DNA from: Planctomycetota bacterium
Lineage (GTDB): Bacteria > Planctomycetota > Phycisphaerae > Sedimentisphaerales > UBA12454
DNA: 34,979 bases
Direction of reading: 5' to 3'
Assembly: GCA_018828825.1 (NCBI GenBank)
Contig: JAHJUV010000074.1
Span: forward strand, 1 to 34,979
Notes under the pieces: model-generated
What the model was told of the DNA's origin: nothing
The model's database searches: none
What the model saw: only the letters and a program-made list of their open reading frames with translations
Shown here: positions 7,762 through 14,875 of the stretch, one piece after another
How positions within the stretch are numbered: position 1 is the stretch's first letter
Layout: each line of letters opens with the position of its first letter
Made by a program: the position numbers and the translations under genes

Positions 7762-8673
7762 TTAAAACAAATTACCTTGTTTTATACCCTTTGTTTTATA
7801 TTCTATTGATTGAAAATTCCATTTTCCGTTTTCTAAAAAACACTCGCTCATACACAAAGAACCTTTCCAACGGCTATTTTGCATGCGGGCATATCCTTCT
7901 AGATATTTCTTAGTCAGATATTTTACCGGTTCGGCAATTTTTACGTGAATTTTTTTGTCGTTGGTGGTATATCCATGAGCAACACGAAACGAACCTACAA
8001 GTAAATCCGTAAGTTGTAATAATTGACAATCTTCATAGGATTGACAATCTTTTTTCGTATGATTACTTGTCCAGTCATTGATTGAATATATACCATCGGT
8101 TATCGAAAAATACTCTCTTAAACCTGTAAGACGGCCGACTATTCTTTCATGATCAACACTTCTTTGATAGTGCTCATAACCATCAAAATGCATCTTTATT
8201 ATTTCAATGGGATGATCTATATCACCCAAAAAATGAATGCCGCCTTTTAATCCCATTCTGAAAGTCGTTTCAACCTTGCCCCCATAGTCAAGAATGTTAG
8301 ACATATTTTCAAAATTGTCCCGTTCACGGAATAATATAAATTTAGCTCCAATTGGAACTTTAACTATATCTTCATAATTTCCATCCCAAATTATTTTTCC
8401 TTTGTTCCGCCGGCCGAGACTTATCGGAAATTTATTCTTCCCGAATTTACTCATCATTGCACCAACGGCAAAAAGTACCCATAATTCAGCGCAGGTAAAA
8501 ACTTTGCCTTCACTTTTTATTTCTTTTATTCCAATCGGTGTGCTATGGCCGGTATTTTCTCGTATTTTTTCCAGATATTGGAAAAGGATTTGTTTTGTGC
8601 TTTCAGGCACTAACAACATACCGTGCCAATATCCGTCTATCTTTGATTCATCATGATATAGATGATATTCCAT
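7762..8673 (-). CDS. DUF3800-family protein (RNase H-fold, putative nuclease)
   Basis: A protein of 303 residues. The N-terminus has YHDESKIDG, the DES(G) motif of DUF3800, and near the C-terminus LLQLTDLLVGSFRVA, matching the family's Q-L-D-L-G helix with a second acidic residue. DUF3800 proteins are predicted to share the RNase H fold, with these acids binding metal; many occur in defence islands or mobile elements, but no defined reaction is established. There is no clear ribosome-binding site; the gene starts 24 bp after the RmuC-like gene, so coupling is likely. The codons are visibly A+T-richer than in flanking housekeeping genes, as in its partner, which suggests horizontal acquisition. 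Confidence 0.8.
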   Translation of the reverse strand: MEYHLYHDESKIDGYWHGMLLVPESTKQILFQYLEKIRENTGHSTPIGIKEIKSEGKVFTCAELWVLFAVGAMMSKFGKNKFPISLGRRNKGKIIWDGNYEDIVKVPIGAKFILFRERDNFENMSNILDYGGKVETTFRMGLKGGIHFLGDIDHPIEIIKMHFDGYEHYQRSVDHERIVGRLTGLREYFSITDGIYSINDWTSNHTKKDCQSYEDCQLLQLTDLLVGSFRVAHGYTTNDKKIHVKIAEPVKYLTKKYLEGYARMQNSRWKGSLCMSECFLENGKWNFQSIEYKTKGIKQGNLF

Positions 8674-8697
8674 TTGTATATGAATGATATAATTATT

Positions 8698-9957
8698 CTA
8701 GCCGTTCGACTCTTCTGGTTTATCTTCCTTTAAAAGCGGAATTGACGTTATCCCTTCTTTTATTGCAGGAGGCAAAACTATTTCTTTCGTTTCTATTTCC
8801 TGTTGAAGCCTGCTTGTATCTTTTATAAGTTCTTTGTTTAAAATTTGTTTTCCTCTTCTTTCCGTAGAGGGATTAAGTATCTCTGCTTTTTCAAATTCCT
8901 CAACCTTTTCAAACATATCGTGAGGTATATCACTTTCACATTTTGTCAAAACTTCTAAAAATTGACGTGCAAAAAAATGATCAATTTGTATTCGCCTTTT
9001 TGTGGTGTGCGTAAATCGTCCAATTATTCTACAAATATTCTCTCTTTCCTCAGGCGTCAATTCTTTTATAATTTCATATTCTTCTATTTTTTTCAATGCA
9101 ATTATTATAGGTTCTAATGCGTCGATTGTAATCACATATACATTATAGGCACCTTTGTTGAATGAAAACTGTTCAATAACATCTACCGTATTGGATGGTA
9201 CTACCAAAAATATATCTCTTTTCACATTCTCTTGGTCTACATATTTTTTTACATCATCTGTTTGTTTGCGGATATACTGGAAAAATGCTTTTGAATCTTC
9301 TGTTCCGGGACTTTTTGCATCAAAAATTACATATTCGTCGCATATTTTTATCGTGTTATCAGGAGTACCTTTAAAAGGCGGTTTCTCGATATATTCGATA
9401 ATATGTTTCTGGCAAATGGCTTTTACAGTCTCCTTAACAGTTGTTTCATGTTTAGTCCAATTCTCCTTTAAAGAGGTAATTTTCTGGATTTCTGCTTGAT
9501 GCCGATTTTCTGTTTCCTGCTTTCTTTCGTTTTCAATTCTTTTTTGTGTTTCATTCAAAGTTGTTATCTTGTCCTCATATTGTTTGCGCATACCAGCCTC
9601 AGATTCTTTTAGGCTTGCAATTTCAGCATTGAGTTGGGAAACTTTCTGAGACAGTTTTTCGATTTTCTCGTTCAAGTTGGCAGCTTTATTTTGTTCGACA
9701 GCTAAGTCTTTGTCAAATTTCGTATTGTATATCTTGAGTTGCTCATTTTTCTGCTCAAGAGTAGCAATACTGGTTCTTCCTTGTTCAAGCTCTTTAGAGT
9801 TATGAGCAAGGGATTCTACCAATTGCCTATATTCAGAATAGGCCTCATAACTTAAAGTTCTGATAGATTTCCATGTCCAAGGCAGAACACGACCCCAAAA
9901 CGTCACATTTTTAATCTTATCAAAAAACAGACTTAACTTCTCAATCATTTCTGGCAT
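8698..9957 (-). CDS. RmuC-like coiled-coil nuclease-domain protein
   Basis: A protein of 419 residues. Residues about 45-170 are a long coiled coil rich in Glu/Lys/Gln. The domain after it contains GTPDNTIKI and YVIFDAKSP, which fit the PD-(D/E)xK metal-binding pattern as in RmuC (PD ... DxK), followed by FFQYIRKQTDDVKKYV and DIFLVVPSN, which align in kind with the RmuC core. RmuC proteins are putative nucleases that limit rearrangements at repeats; most have an N-terminal membrane helix, whereas this one shows only a weak Trp-rich segment at 20-30. The A+T-rich composition matches the DUF3800 gene. Together they look like a two-gene unit of foreign origin. Exact family membership needs a profile search. 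Confidence 0.75.
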   Translation of the reverse strand: MPEMIEKLSLFFDKIKNVTFWGRVLPWTWKSIRTLSYEAYSEYRQLVESLAHNSKELEQGRTSIATLEQKNEQLKIYNTKFDKDLAVEQNKAANLNEKIEKLSQKVSQLNAEIASLKESEAGMRKQYEDKITTLNETQKRIENERKQETENRHQAEIQKITSLKENWTKHETTVKETVKAICQKHIIEYIEKPPFKGTPDNTIKICDEYVIFDAKSPGTEDSKAFFQYIRKQTDDVKKYVDQENVKRDIFLVVPSNTVDVIEQFSFNKGAYNVYVITIDALEPIIIALKKIEEYEIIKELTPEERENICRIIGRFTHTTKRRIQIDHFFARQFLEVLTKCESDIPHDMFEKVEEFEKAEILNPSTERRGKQILNKELIKDTSRLQQEIETKEIVLPPAIKEGITSIPLLKEDKPEESNG

Positions 9958-10143
9958 TATTTATCCTCTCTCATATTTTTAAATTTTGCTTTGTCATTTT
10001 GATATTTGATTTTTGATATTTGATTTTCCCTCTACTGTCTACTGACTATTAGCTACTAACTAATTTCTATCGCTTCACTCTTCACGTCGGAGCGAAGCGG
10101 AGATCCCGATTCATCGGGGCTTCACGAAATACGGAAAGAATGA
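9958..10143. repeat. Intergenic spacer with tandem 14-mers and a small hairpin
   Basis: TGATATTTGATTTT occurs twice in perfect tandem (10000-10013, 10014-10027). Farther on, CCCGAT/ATCGGG (10105-10110 and 10113-10118) forms a hairpin inside an interspersed-looking stretch (CGGAGCGAAGCGGAGATC). The hairpin has no T-run on the minus strand, so a terminator role for the E2 gene is unproven. The style resembles the spacers near 33,850 and 32,880. Confidence 0.6.
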
Positions 10144-11175
10144 TTATTGCAGTTTTTGCGGTTCGCCCAGCAGGTCAACGACATAACTCAAAAACTGTGC
10201 CGCCTCGGTCCCGTTTGCAATCCTGTGGTCAACCGCAAGCGTCATCTTCATAAACTTGTGGATAACCATATTATCTTTATGTAATACACAGGTATCCGTT
10301 ATTTTTCCAACCCCAAGAATACTGCACTGACTGGGTATAACGACAGGTATAAACGACTCTGCGCCCAGTGAACCGAGATTGCTTACGGTTATACATCCAT
10401 CCTTAAAATCGTCAGCCGATAATTTTCCTGATTTCAATCTCTCGGAAAGGTCTTTGCTGTATTGAGCTATCTGCGAAAGACTCTTTTTATCAGCGTCTTT
10501 CACTACCACCGCAACAATCCCGTCTTTTACCGCTATGGCAATCCCTATGCCCGGCGAATCTGCGAGCTTTACCGAATCCTCTTCGAGCCGACCCGTCATA
10601 ATCGGCCATTTGACTAAACCCAGTGCCAAGGCCTTTATTATAAAGTCATCGACGGAGACCTTCAGCTTTTGCTCCAGAGCGGCAAGTTCTGTAACATCAA
10701 CATTGACACTGAGATAAAAGCAGGGTTTCTCGCGTTTGGATTGCACCATCTGCCCTGCCGTTATTCGGCCAAGTTTGCTTAAGGGTACTTTTTGACCGAG
10801 TTTATAATTCTGCTGTCCGCAAGCCATTGTTTCCTTAATCGCCGCGGCAATATCTTCTTTTGCTGTTGTTTTTGCGATTTTTTCGACCGTTTTTGGAGAG
10901 GATTTTTTAACAGCGGTACTTATGTTTACCTTTTCGTTTTCTTCGCCGAGGATTAGGAGCACATCTCCGACCGCGACAGTTTGGTCGTTTTGAGCAACGA
11001 TTGCCTTTACGAATCCCTCGGCAGGCGACTCCATTTCGAGTGTCGCTTTGTCTGTCTCTATTTCGAAGAGGACATCGCCCTTGCTGATTTTTTGTCCGAC
11101 TTTGACGAGACAGTTTACGATGGCTCCCCCTTCCATTGTTTTACCGAATCTGGGCAGTTTTATTCCCTTAGCCAT
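10144..11175 (-). CDS. Lipoyl-domain 2-oxoacid dehydrogenase E2 acyltransferase-like protein, atypical
   Basis: A protein of 343 residues. It has an N-terminal lipoyl domain with the lipoylated Lys in ETDKATLEMESP, a charged linker, then a chloramphenicol-acetyltransferase-like catalytic domain (FYLSVNVDVTELAALE ... ITVSNLGSLGAESFIPVV ... MTLAVDHRIANG). Two oddities: the linker shows no peripheral-subunit-binding domain, needed to hold E1 and E3, and the catalytic DHRxxDG motif reads DHRIANG, with Asn in place of Asp. No E1 or E3 genes are adjacent. The ATG at 11175 (MAKGIKLPRFG) is preferred over 11190 because E2 proteins start this way and a TATAAT ends 6 bases before it, which implies a leaderless mRNA. 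Activity is uncertain. Confidence 0.88.
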   Translation of the reverse strand: MAKGIKLPRFGKTMEGGAIVNCLVKVGQKISKGDVLFEIETDKATLEMESPAEGFVKAIVAQNDQTVAVGDVLLILGEENEKVNISTAVKKSSPKTVEKIAKTTAKEDIAAAIKETMACGQQNYKLGQKVPLSKLGRITAGQMVQSKREKPCFYLSVNVDVTELAALEQKLKVSVDDFIIKALALGLVKWPIMTGRLEEDSVKLADSPGIGIAIAVKDGIVAVVVKDADKKSLSQIAQYSKDLSERLKSGKLSADDFKDGCITVSNLGSLGAESFIPVVIPSQCSILGVGKITDTCVLHKDNMVIHKFMKMTLAVDHRIANGTEAAQFLSYVVDLLGEPQKLQ

Positions 11176-11181
11176 AGCGGG

Positions 11182-11210
11182 ATTATACATCCGGAAAGTC
11201 TAAAAGTAAA
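11182..11210 (-). promoter_or_regulatory. Promoter giving a probable leaderless E2 transcript
   Basis: On the minus strand TTTACT (11205-11210) and a perfect TATAAT (11182-11187) are 17 bp apart. Transcription would begin at or next to the ATG at 11175, and no ribosome-binding site exists, so leaderless initiation fits. Confidence 0.6.
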
Positions 11211-11377
11211 GCCGAAGGCTGGAACATACAGAACATACGAAGCTAATTCGTCCGGAGGGACTCAATTTAGGTCGGCTTATTTATCGCATAGTTAATCCGG
11301 AAAGCATAGAAACCCTGTGGATATGTGAACAATAAATTGTTATAGGCAAGAAAAAATTGAACTGTAAATTGTAAAAA

Positions 11378-11450
<73 letters not shown>

Positions 11451-11515
11451 GAAAACGGGCAATTTAACGGCAAAAGAGCCCTATTGCAAGTAAAAATATC
11501 CGGATATTAAGTGCC

Positions 11516-11543
11516 TTGCCAAGTCAGCCTTTACAGTTATAAT
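11516..11543 (+). promoter_or_regulatory. Promoter of tRNA-Gly
   Basis: TTGCCA (11516-11521) and TATAAT (11538-11543) with a 16-bp spacer; TATAAT ends 12 bp before the tRNA 5' end. The prepilin-like gene follows with no promoter of its own that I can see, so it may share this transcript. Confidence 0.7.
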
Positions 11544-11555
11544 AAACTCCGGTTT

Positions 11556-11627
11556 GCGGGCGTAATTCAGTGGTAGAATGTCAGCTTCCCAAGCTGGACG
11601 TCGGCGGTTCGAATCCGCTCGCCCGCT
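11556..11627 (+). tRNA. tRNA-Gly (anticodon CCC)
   Basis: Acceptor GCGGGCG/CGCCCGC, D arm ATTCAGTGGTAGAAT, anticodon loop TTCCCAA (CCC) on stem TCAGC/GCTGG, T arm GGCGGTTCGAATCCGCT, discriminator T, no encoded CCA. Confidence 0.95.
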
Positions 11628-11668
11628 TTTTTAGTATAGCCACGAAGACACTAAGAAAAACAAACTAT

Positions 11669-12433
11669 ATGAAAAGAAAAACAGGGTTTACTCTTGTCGA
11701 ACTCCTTGTCGTTATAGCGATACTGGCGATATTAATCGCCATACTTTTGCCTGCATTGTCCCGCGCCCGGCAGTTAGCACACCGAATAGTCTGCCTTAAT
11801 AATCTAAAACAGCTCGGTCTTGCCACCGAGGCCTATGTGCAAAGTTATAAGTATTATCCCGTTTGCGTACCATTTGATCCAAATGAAACATGGGCCAACT
11901 TTATGACAAATAAAGACATCGCTAACGATAAAATGCTCGGTGTGCCGGTTTCGCTTTGGCCTTTTTATGAAGACGCAAAAGTATACGACTGCCCGGTACT
12001 TTCCAAACTCGGCTGCGATATAAGCTATTGTTACAATTGGCAGGCAGGCAGAAAACTCGCCGATAACGAAACTGCTTTTGCCTATGCCGGACTTTTAGAC
12101 ATTCGTCCGCCTACTCCTCCAGAAGAATCGAAAAATAATTTTCATCTTTTAAGTCCTGAAAACGTAAAATCGCCCGGAATATTTGTCCTTCTGTATGACC
12201 AGCCGATAGTAACCGCAAGTGTCAGCGGTTATCCCCCTTATGAAGATATTGACCCTGATGATTACGAGGATAGCATAAATGACCCCAACGAAAAATATGG
12301 CAATTTGTGGCATTATGGAATTTTAGACGCTTTTGGGCCACATAACGAAGGCCATAATATCCTGTTCGGCGACGGCCACGTTAAATGGCATAAAGAATGG
12401 TCCAGCTCGCAAATGAGCAGAAAACCAAATTAA
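11669..12433 (+). CDS. Prepilin-like protein with planctomycete-type C-terminus (type II/IV pseudopilin class)
   Basis: A protein of 254 residues. The N-terminus is a class III signal: MKRKTG then FTLVELLVVIAILAILIAIL, cut after Gly6 by a prepilin peptidase, leaving the hydrophobic assembly helix. RIVCLNNLKQLGLA follows, and the C-terminus carries HNEGHNILFGDGHVKW, the H...DG pattern of DUF1559-like and related prepilin-like proteins that are multiplied in Planctomycetota. The upstream extension of the frame through the tRNA is rejected; the ATG at 11669 directly precedes the signal. The ribosome-binding site is weak. A prepilin peptidase gene lies at 30354-31514. Whether it builds a fibre, a secretion pseudopilus or another surface structure is unknown. 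Confidence 0.93.
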   Translation: MKRKTGFTLVELLVVIAILAILIAILLPALSRARQLAHRIVCLNNLKQLGLATEAYVQSYKYYPVCVPFDPNETWANFMTNKDIANDKMLGVPVSLWPFYEDAKVYDCPVLSKLGCDISYCYNWQAGRKLADNETAFAYAGLLDIRPPTPPEESKNNFHLLSPENVKSPGIFVLLYDQPIVTASVSGYPPYEDIDPDDYEDSINDPNEKYGNLWHYGILDAFGPHNEGHNILFGDGHVKWHKEWSSSQMSRKPN

Positions 12434-12459
12434 CCCCCACACCTATTGTTCCGGACTAA

Positions 12460-12489
12460 ACCCCCACACCAATATATTGGTGTGGGGGT
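12460..12489. repeat. 30-bp perfect palindrome with an extra copy of its arm upstream
   Basis: The 30 bases are their own reverse complement (left arm begins ACCCCCACACC, centre AATATATT). The same ACCCCCACACC occurs once more at 12433-12443, starting on the last base of the prepilin stop codon. The palindrome can fold as a G+C-rich hairpin and so end the prepilin transcript, though no T-run follows; the upstream copy could pair with the right arm instead. Confidence 0.8.
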
Positions 12490-12662
12490 GAACCTGTCAT
12501 CTTGACACTTCTGTATTCGATATATTGCCAAAAATGGCAGTAAAAAATTACTTTTGAAAAAGTTGTTTCGCACTTCTTTATATTTCATAAATGCTTATTT
12601 ATAAATATGTTACAGCAAATATAAACTTTTAGTATCCTTAGAGGCAAAAAGCTGGTACTTTT

Positions 12663-12684
12663 TTTGCATATAATTTGCATATAA
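12663..12684 (+). repeat. Tandem 11-bp repeat TTTGCATATAA in the groE promoter region
   Basis: TTTGCATATAA occurs twice head to tail (12663-12673, 12674-12684), one helical turn apart, and contains candidate -35 (TTGCAT) and -10 (TATAAA-like) elements. The exact promoter hexamers cannot be assigned by eye. Confidence 0.6.
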
Positions 12685-12687
12685 ATA

Positions 12688-12706
12688 GGATAATTATGGA
12701 TTATCC
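12688..12706. promoter_or_regulatory. 7-5-7 inverted repeat upstream of groEL1, possible operator
   Basis: GGATAAT (12688-12694) and ATTATCC (12700-12706) form an inverted repeat with a 5-base spacer just downstream of the A+T-rich tandem repeat. It is not the CIRCE sequence bound by HrcA. A different repressor site is possible. Confidence 0.45.
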
Positions 12707-12809
12707 CGCACCTATTTGTATCGTGCGAACACAAGAGAAAATTTGTGGCCTATCGCACATTGCTAAGTAACTCGACTTTAGGAAAAACACAGTACAAATA
12801 GATGCGGGA
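12704..12809 (+). promoter_or_regulatory. Structured 5' leader of the groE operon
   Basis: TCCCGCACCTATTTGTA (12704-12720) and TACAAATAGATGCGGGA (12793-12809) are complementary over 17 bases with one mismatch and enclose 72 bases. Inside them GTGCGA (12723-12728) pairs with TCGCAC (12753-12758) and CACAA (12730-12734) with TTGTG (12743-12747). An RNA from this region would fold as a nested stem. The ribosome-binding site AAGGAG at 12846-12851 is outside the stem. Confidence 0.6.
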
Positions 12810-12861
12810 CAAGGATAGTGTTTCTATATTTTGACTTTTATGTAGAAGGAGTGCACGAATT

Positions 12862-14538
12862 ATGGCAGCAAAACAATTAGCGTTTAATGCCGATGCAAGA
12901 GCGGCCCTGCTTACCGGCGTTGAGAAGCTGGCCCGGGCGGTCAGGTCAACTCTGGGCCCAAGAGGCAGAAATGCCATCATTGACAAAGGCTGGGGCAGCC
13001 CGACAGTTACAAAGGACGGCGTAACAGTCGCCGAGGAAATTGACCTGGTTGACAAGGCTGAAAATATGGGCGCAAAGCTCGTAAAAGAAGCCGCCAGCAA
13101 GACAAGCAAAATCGCAGGCGATGGAACCACAACGGCTACGGTTCTGGCCGAGGCGATTTTCAAAGAGGCCTACCGCAATATCGCGGCAGGCGCCGACGCA
13201 ATGTCGCTTAACAGGGGCATCGGGCAGGCGGTCGAAACAGCGACAAAGACCCTTGTCAAACTCGCCAAGCCGGTCGATATCACGAAAAAAGACGACATCA
13301 CAAATATCGCCTCCATCTCGGCAAATAACGACCATGAAATCGGCAAAATTATGGCTGATGCCTTTATGAAACTCGGCAAAGATGGCGTCATCACCGTTGA
13401 GGAAGGCAAGAGTCTCGATACCACGCTCGATTACGTCGAGGGTATGCAGTTCGACAGAGGATATCTATCGCCGAATTTTGTAACTAATCCTGACAATATG
13501 GTTTGTGAACTCGAAAAACCATACGTATTGGTTTACGAAGATAAAATCAGTAGCGTACAAAAGCTCATTCCCCTGCTGGAGACGGTCGCGAAAAATAAAA
13601 AGCCCCTGCTTATCATCGCTGAGGATATCGAAGGCGAAGCACTGGCTACCCTCGTTGTCAATAAACTTCGCGGCGTTCTGCAGGTTTGTGCCGTCAAGGC
13701 GCCCGGCTATGGCGACAGAAGAAAAGCAATGCTCGAGGATATCGCTATTCTCACCGGCGCAGAGCCGATTTTCAAGGACCTCGGAATCGAACTTAACAAT
13801 ATAAAACTCTCACAGCTCGGAAGAGCTAAAAAAGTTACCATTGATAACGACACCACGATTATCATCGAAGGAGCCGGCACACACGAGGCCATCAACGGCA
13901 GGATAAAAGCAATCCGCAACGAGATTGACGCGACGACCAGCGATTACGACCGTGAGAAACTCCAGGAACGTCTGGCAAAGCTGACCGGCGGAGTCGCGCA
14001 GGTCAACGTCGGCGCTGCTACGGAATCCGAAATGAAAGAAAAGAAGGCGAGAATCGAAGACGCCCTGCACGCGACAAGAGCCGCGATTGAGGAAGGTATT
14101 GTGCCCGGCGGCGGCGTTGCTCTTATCCGATGTATCGATTCGGTCAGGAAACTCAAACTTAGCGGCGACGAAAAAACCGGCGCCGATATCATCGCACACG
14201 CCCTTAAGATGCCCTGCTACTATATAGCTGAAAATGCCGGCGCTGTCGGCAATCTGGTCGTCAATAAAATATCTGAAGGCCAGGGCAGCTTCGGCTATAA
14301 CGCTGATACCGACAAATACGAAGACCTCGTCCAGGCCGGCGTTATCGACCCCGTAAAAGTAACAAGAATCGCGTTGCAGAATGCCGCTTCCGTTGCGGGT
14401 CTGCTGCTTACCTGCGATTGTGTTGTTACTGAAAAACCGCAAAAAGACAAAGCCGGTGCCGGTATGCCCGGCGGCGATATGGGCGGAATGGGTATGGGTG
14501 GTATGGGAGGCATGGGTATGGGCGGTATGGGTATGTAA
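12862..14538 (+). CDS. groEL: Chaperonin GroEL, copy 1 (with GGM tail)
   Basis: A protein of 558 residues, the large subunit of the ATP-driven protein-folding chamber. It shows STLGPRGRNAIID, KDGVTVAEEI, the nucleotide loop GDGTTTATVLAEAI, the hinge/apical segments VEGMQFDRGYLSP and VCAVKAPGYGDRRKAML, and EDALHATRAAIEEGIVPGGG with the Asp needed for hydrolysis. The C-terminus is a long Gly-Met tail (GGMGMGG repeats), the classic GroEL tail lining the cavity. AAGGAG precedes the ATG by 10 bases. It is the first gene of a groEL-groES-groEL-dnaJ-grpE-fmdB operon and has a structured leader. The second copy, 8 bp after groES, is clearly a paralogue and not a recent duplicate. Confidence 0.98.
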   Translation: MAAKQLAFNADARAALLTGVEKLARAVRSTLGPRGRNAIIDKGWGSPTVTKDGVTVAEEIDLVDKAENMGAKLVKEAASKTSKIAGDGTTTATVLAEAIFKEAYRNIAAGADAMSLNRGIGQAVETATKTLVKLAKPVDITKKDDITNIASISANNDHEIGKIMADAFMKLGKDGVITVEEGKSLDTTLDYVEGMQFDRGYLSPNFVTNPDNMVCELEKPYVLVYEDKISSVQKLIPLLETVAKNKKPLLIIAEDIEGEALATLVVNKLRGVLQVCAVKAPGYGDRRKAMLEDIAILTGAEPIFKDLGIELNNIKLSQLGRAKKVTIDNDTTIIIEGAGTHEAINGRIKAIRNEIDATTSDYDREKLQERLAKLTGGVAQVNVGAATESEMKEKKARIEDALHATRAAIEEGIVPGGGVALIRCIDSVRKLKLSGDEKTGADIIAHALKMPCYYIAENAGAVGNLVVNKISEGQGSFGYNADTDKYEDLVQAGVIDPVKVTRIALQNAASVAGLLLTCDCVVTEKPQKDKAGAGMPGGDMGGMGMGGMGGMGMGGMGM

Positions 14539-14576
14539 AAAAATAATAAGTCTTTTTATTTATGGAGATATAAAAA

Positions 14577-14867
14577 ATGAAACTCAGACCTTTGGACGAC
14601 AGGATAGTTGTAAAGCCCGAAGAGGCGGAAGAAAAAACAGCAGGCGGTATCGTTCTGCCGGATACAGCAAAGGAAAAACCACTGATGGGAAAAGTTATCG
14701 CTGTCGGTCCGGGGAAACTCCTGGACAGCGGCAAGCGAGCCGAAGTGGCCGTTAAGAAAAACGACACGGTGCTATTCGGAAAGTACGGCGGAAGCAACAT
14801 AAAAATTGACGGCGTTGAATACAAAATCCTGCACGAGAGCGATATTCTCGGTATAGTAGAAAAGTGA
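14577..14867 (+). CDS. groES: Co-chaperonin GroES
   Basis: A protein of 96 residues, the usual length. It begins MKLRPLDDRIVVKP and has the mobile loop EEKTAGGIVLPDTAKEKP that docks on GroEL (the IVL tripeptide is present) and the C-terminal DGVEYKILHESDILGIVE strand. It forms the heptameric lid of the folding chamber. GGAG lies 9 bases before the ATG. Unusually it is sandwiched between two groEL genes (38 bp after the first, 8 bp before the second), so it must serve one or both. Confidence 0.98.
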   Translation: MKLRPLDDRIVVKPEEAEEKTAGGIVLPDTAKEKPLMGKVIAVGPGKLLDSGKRAEVAVKKNDTVLFGKYGGSNIKIDGVEYKILHESDILGIVEK

Positions 14868-14875
14868 GGTAAAAA

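Noticed and set aside
12434..12861. CIRCE element (HrcA site) upstream of groEL1
   Set aside because: I looked for TTAGCACTC-N9-GAGTGCTAA and saw only isolated fragments such as GAGTGC near the start codon; no inverted pair exists.
13810..14442. 210-codon open frame opposite groEL copy 1, and similar ones at 19605-20267, 24491-24982 and 25553-26227
   Set aside because: All lie opposite well-identified genes, have compositions typical of reverse frames and show no recognisable domain.
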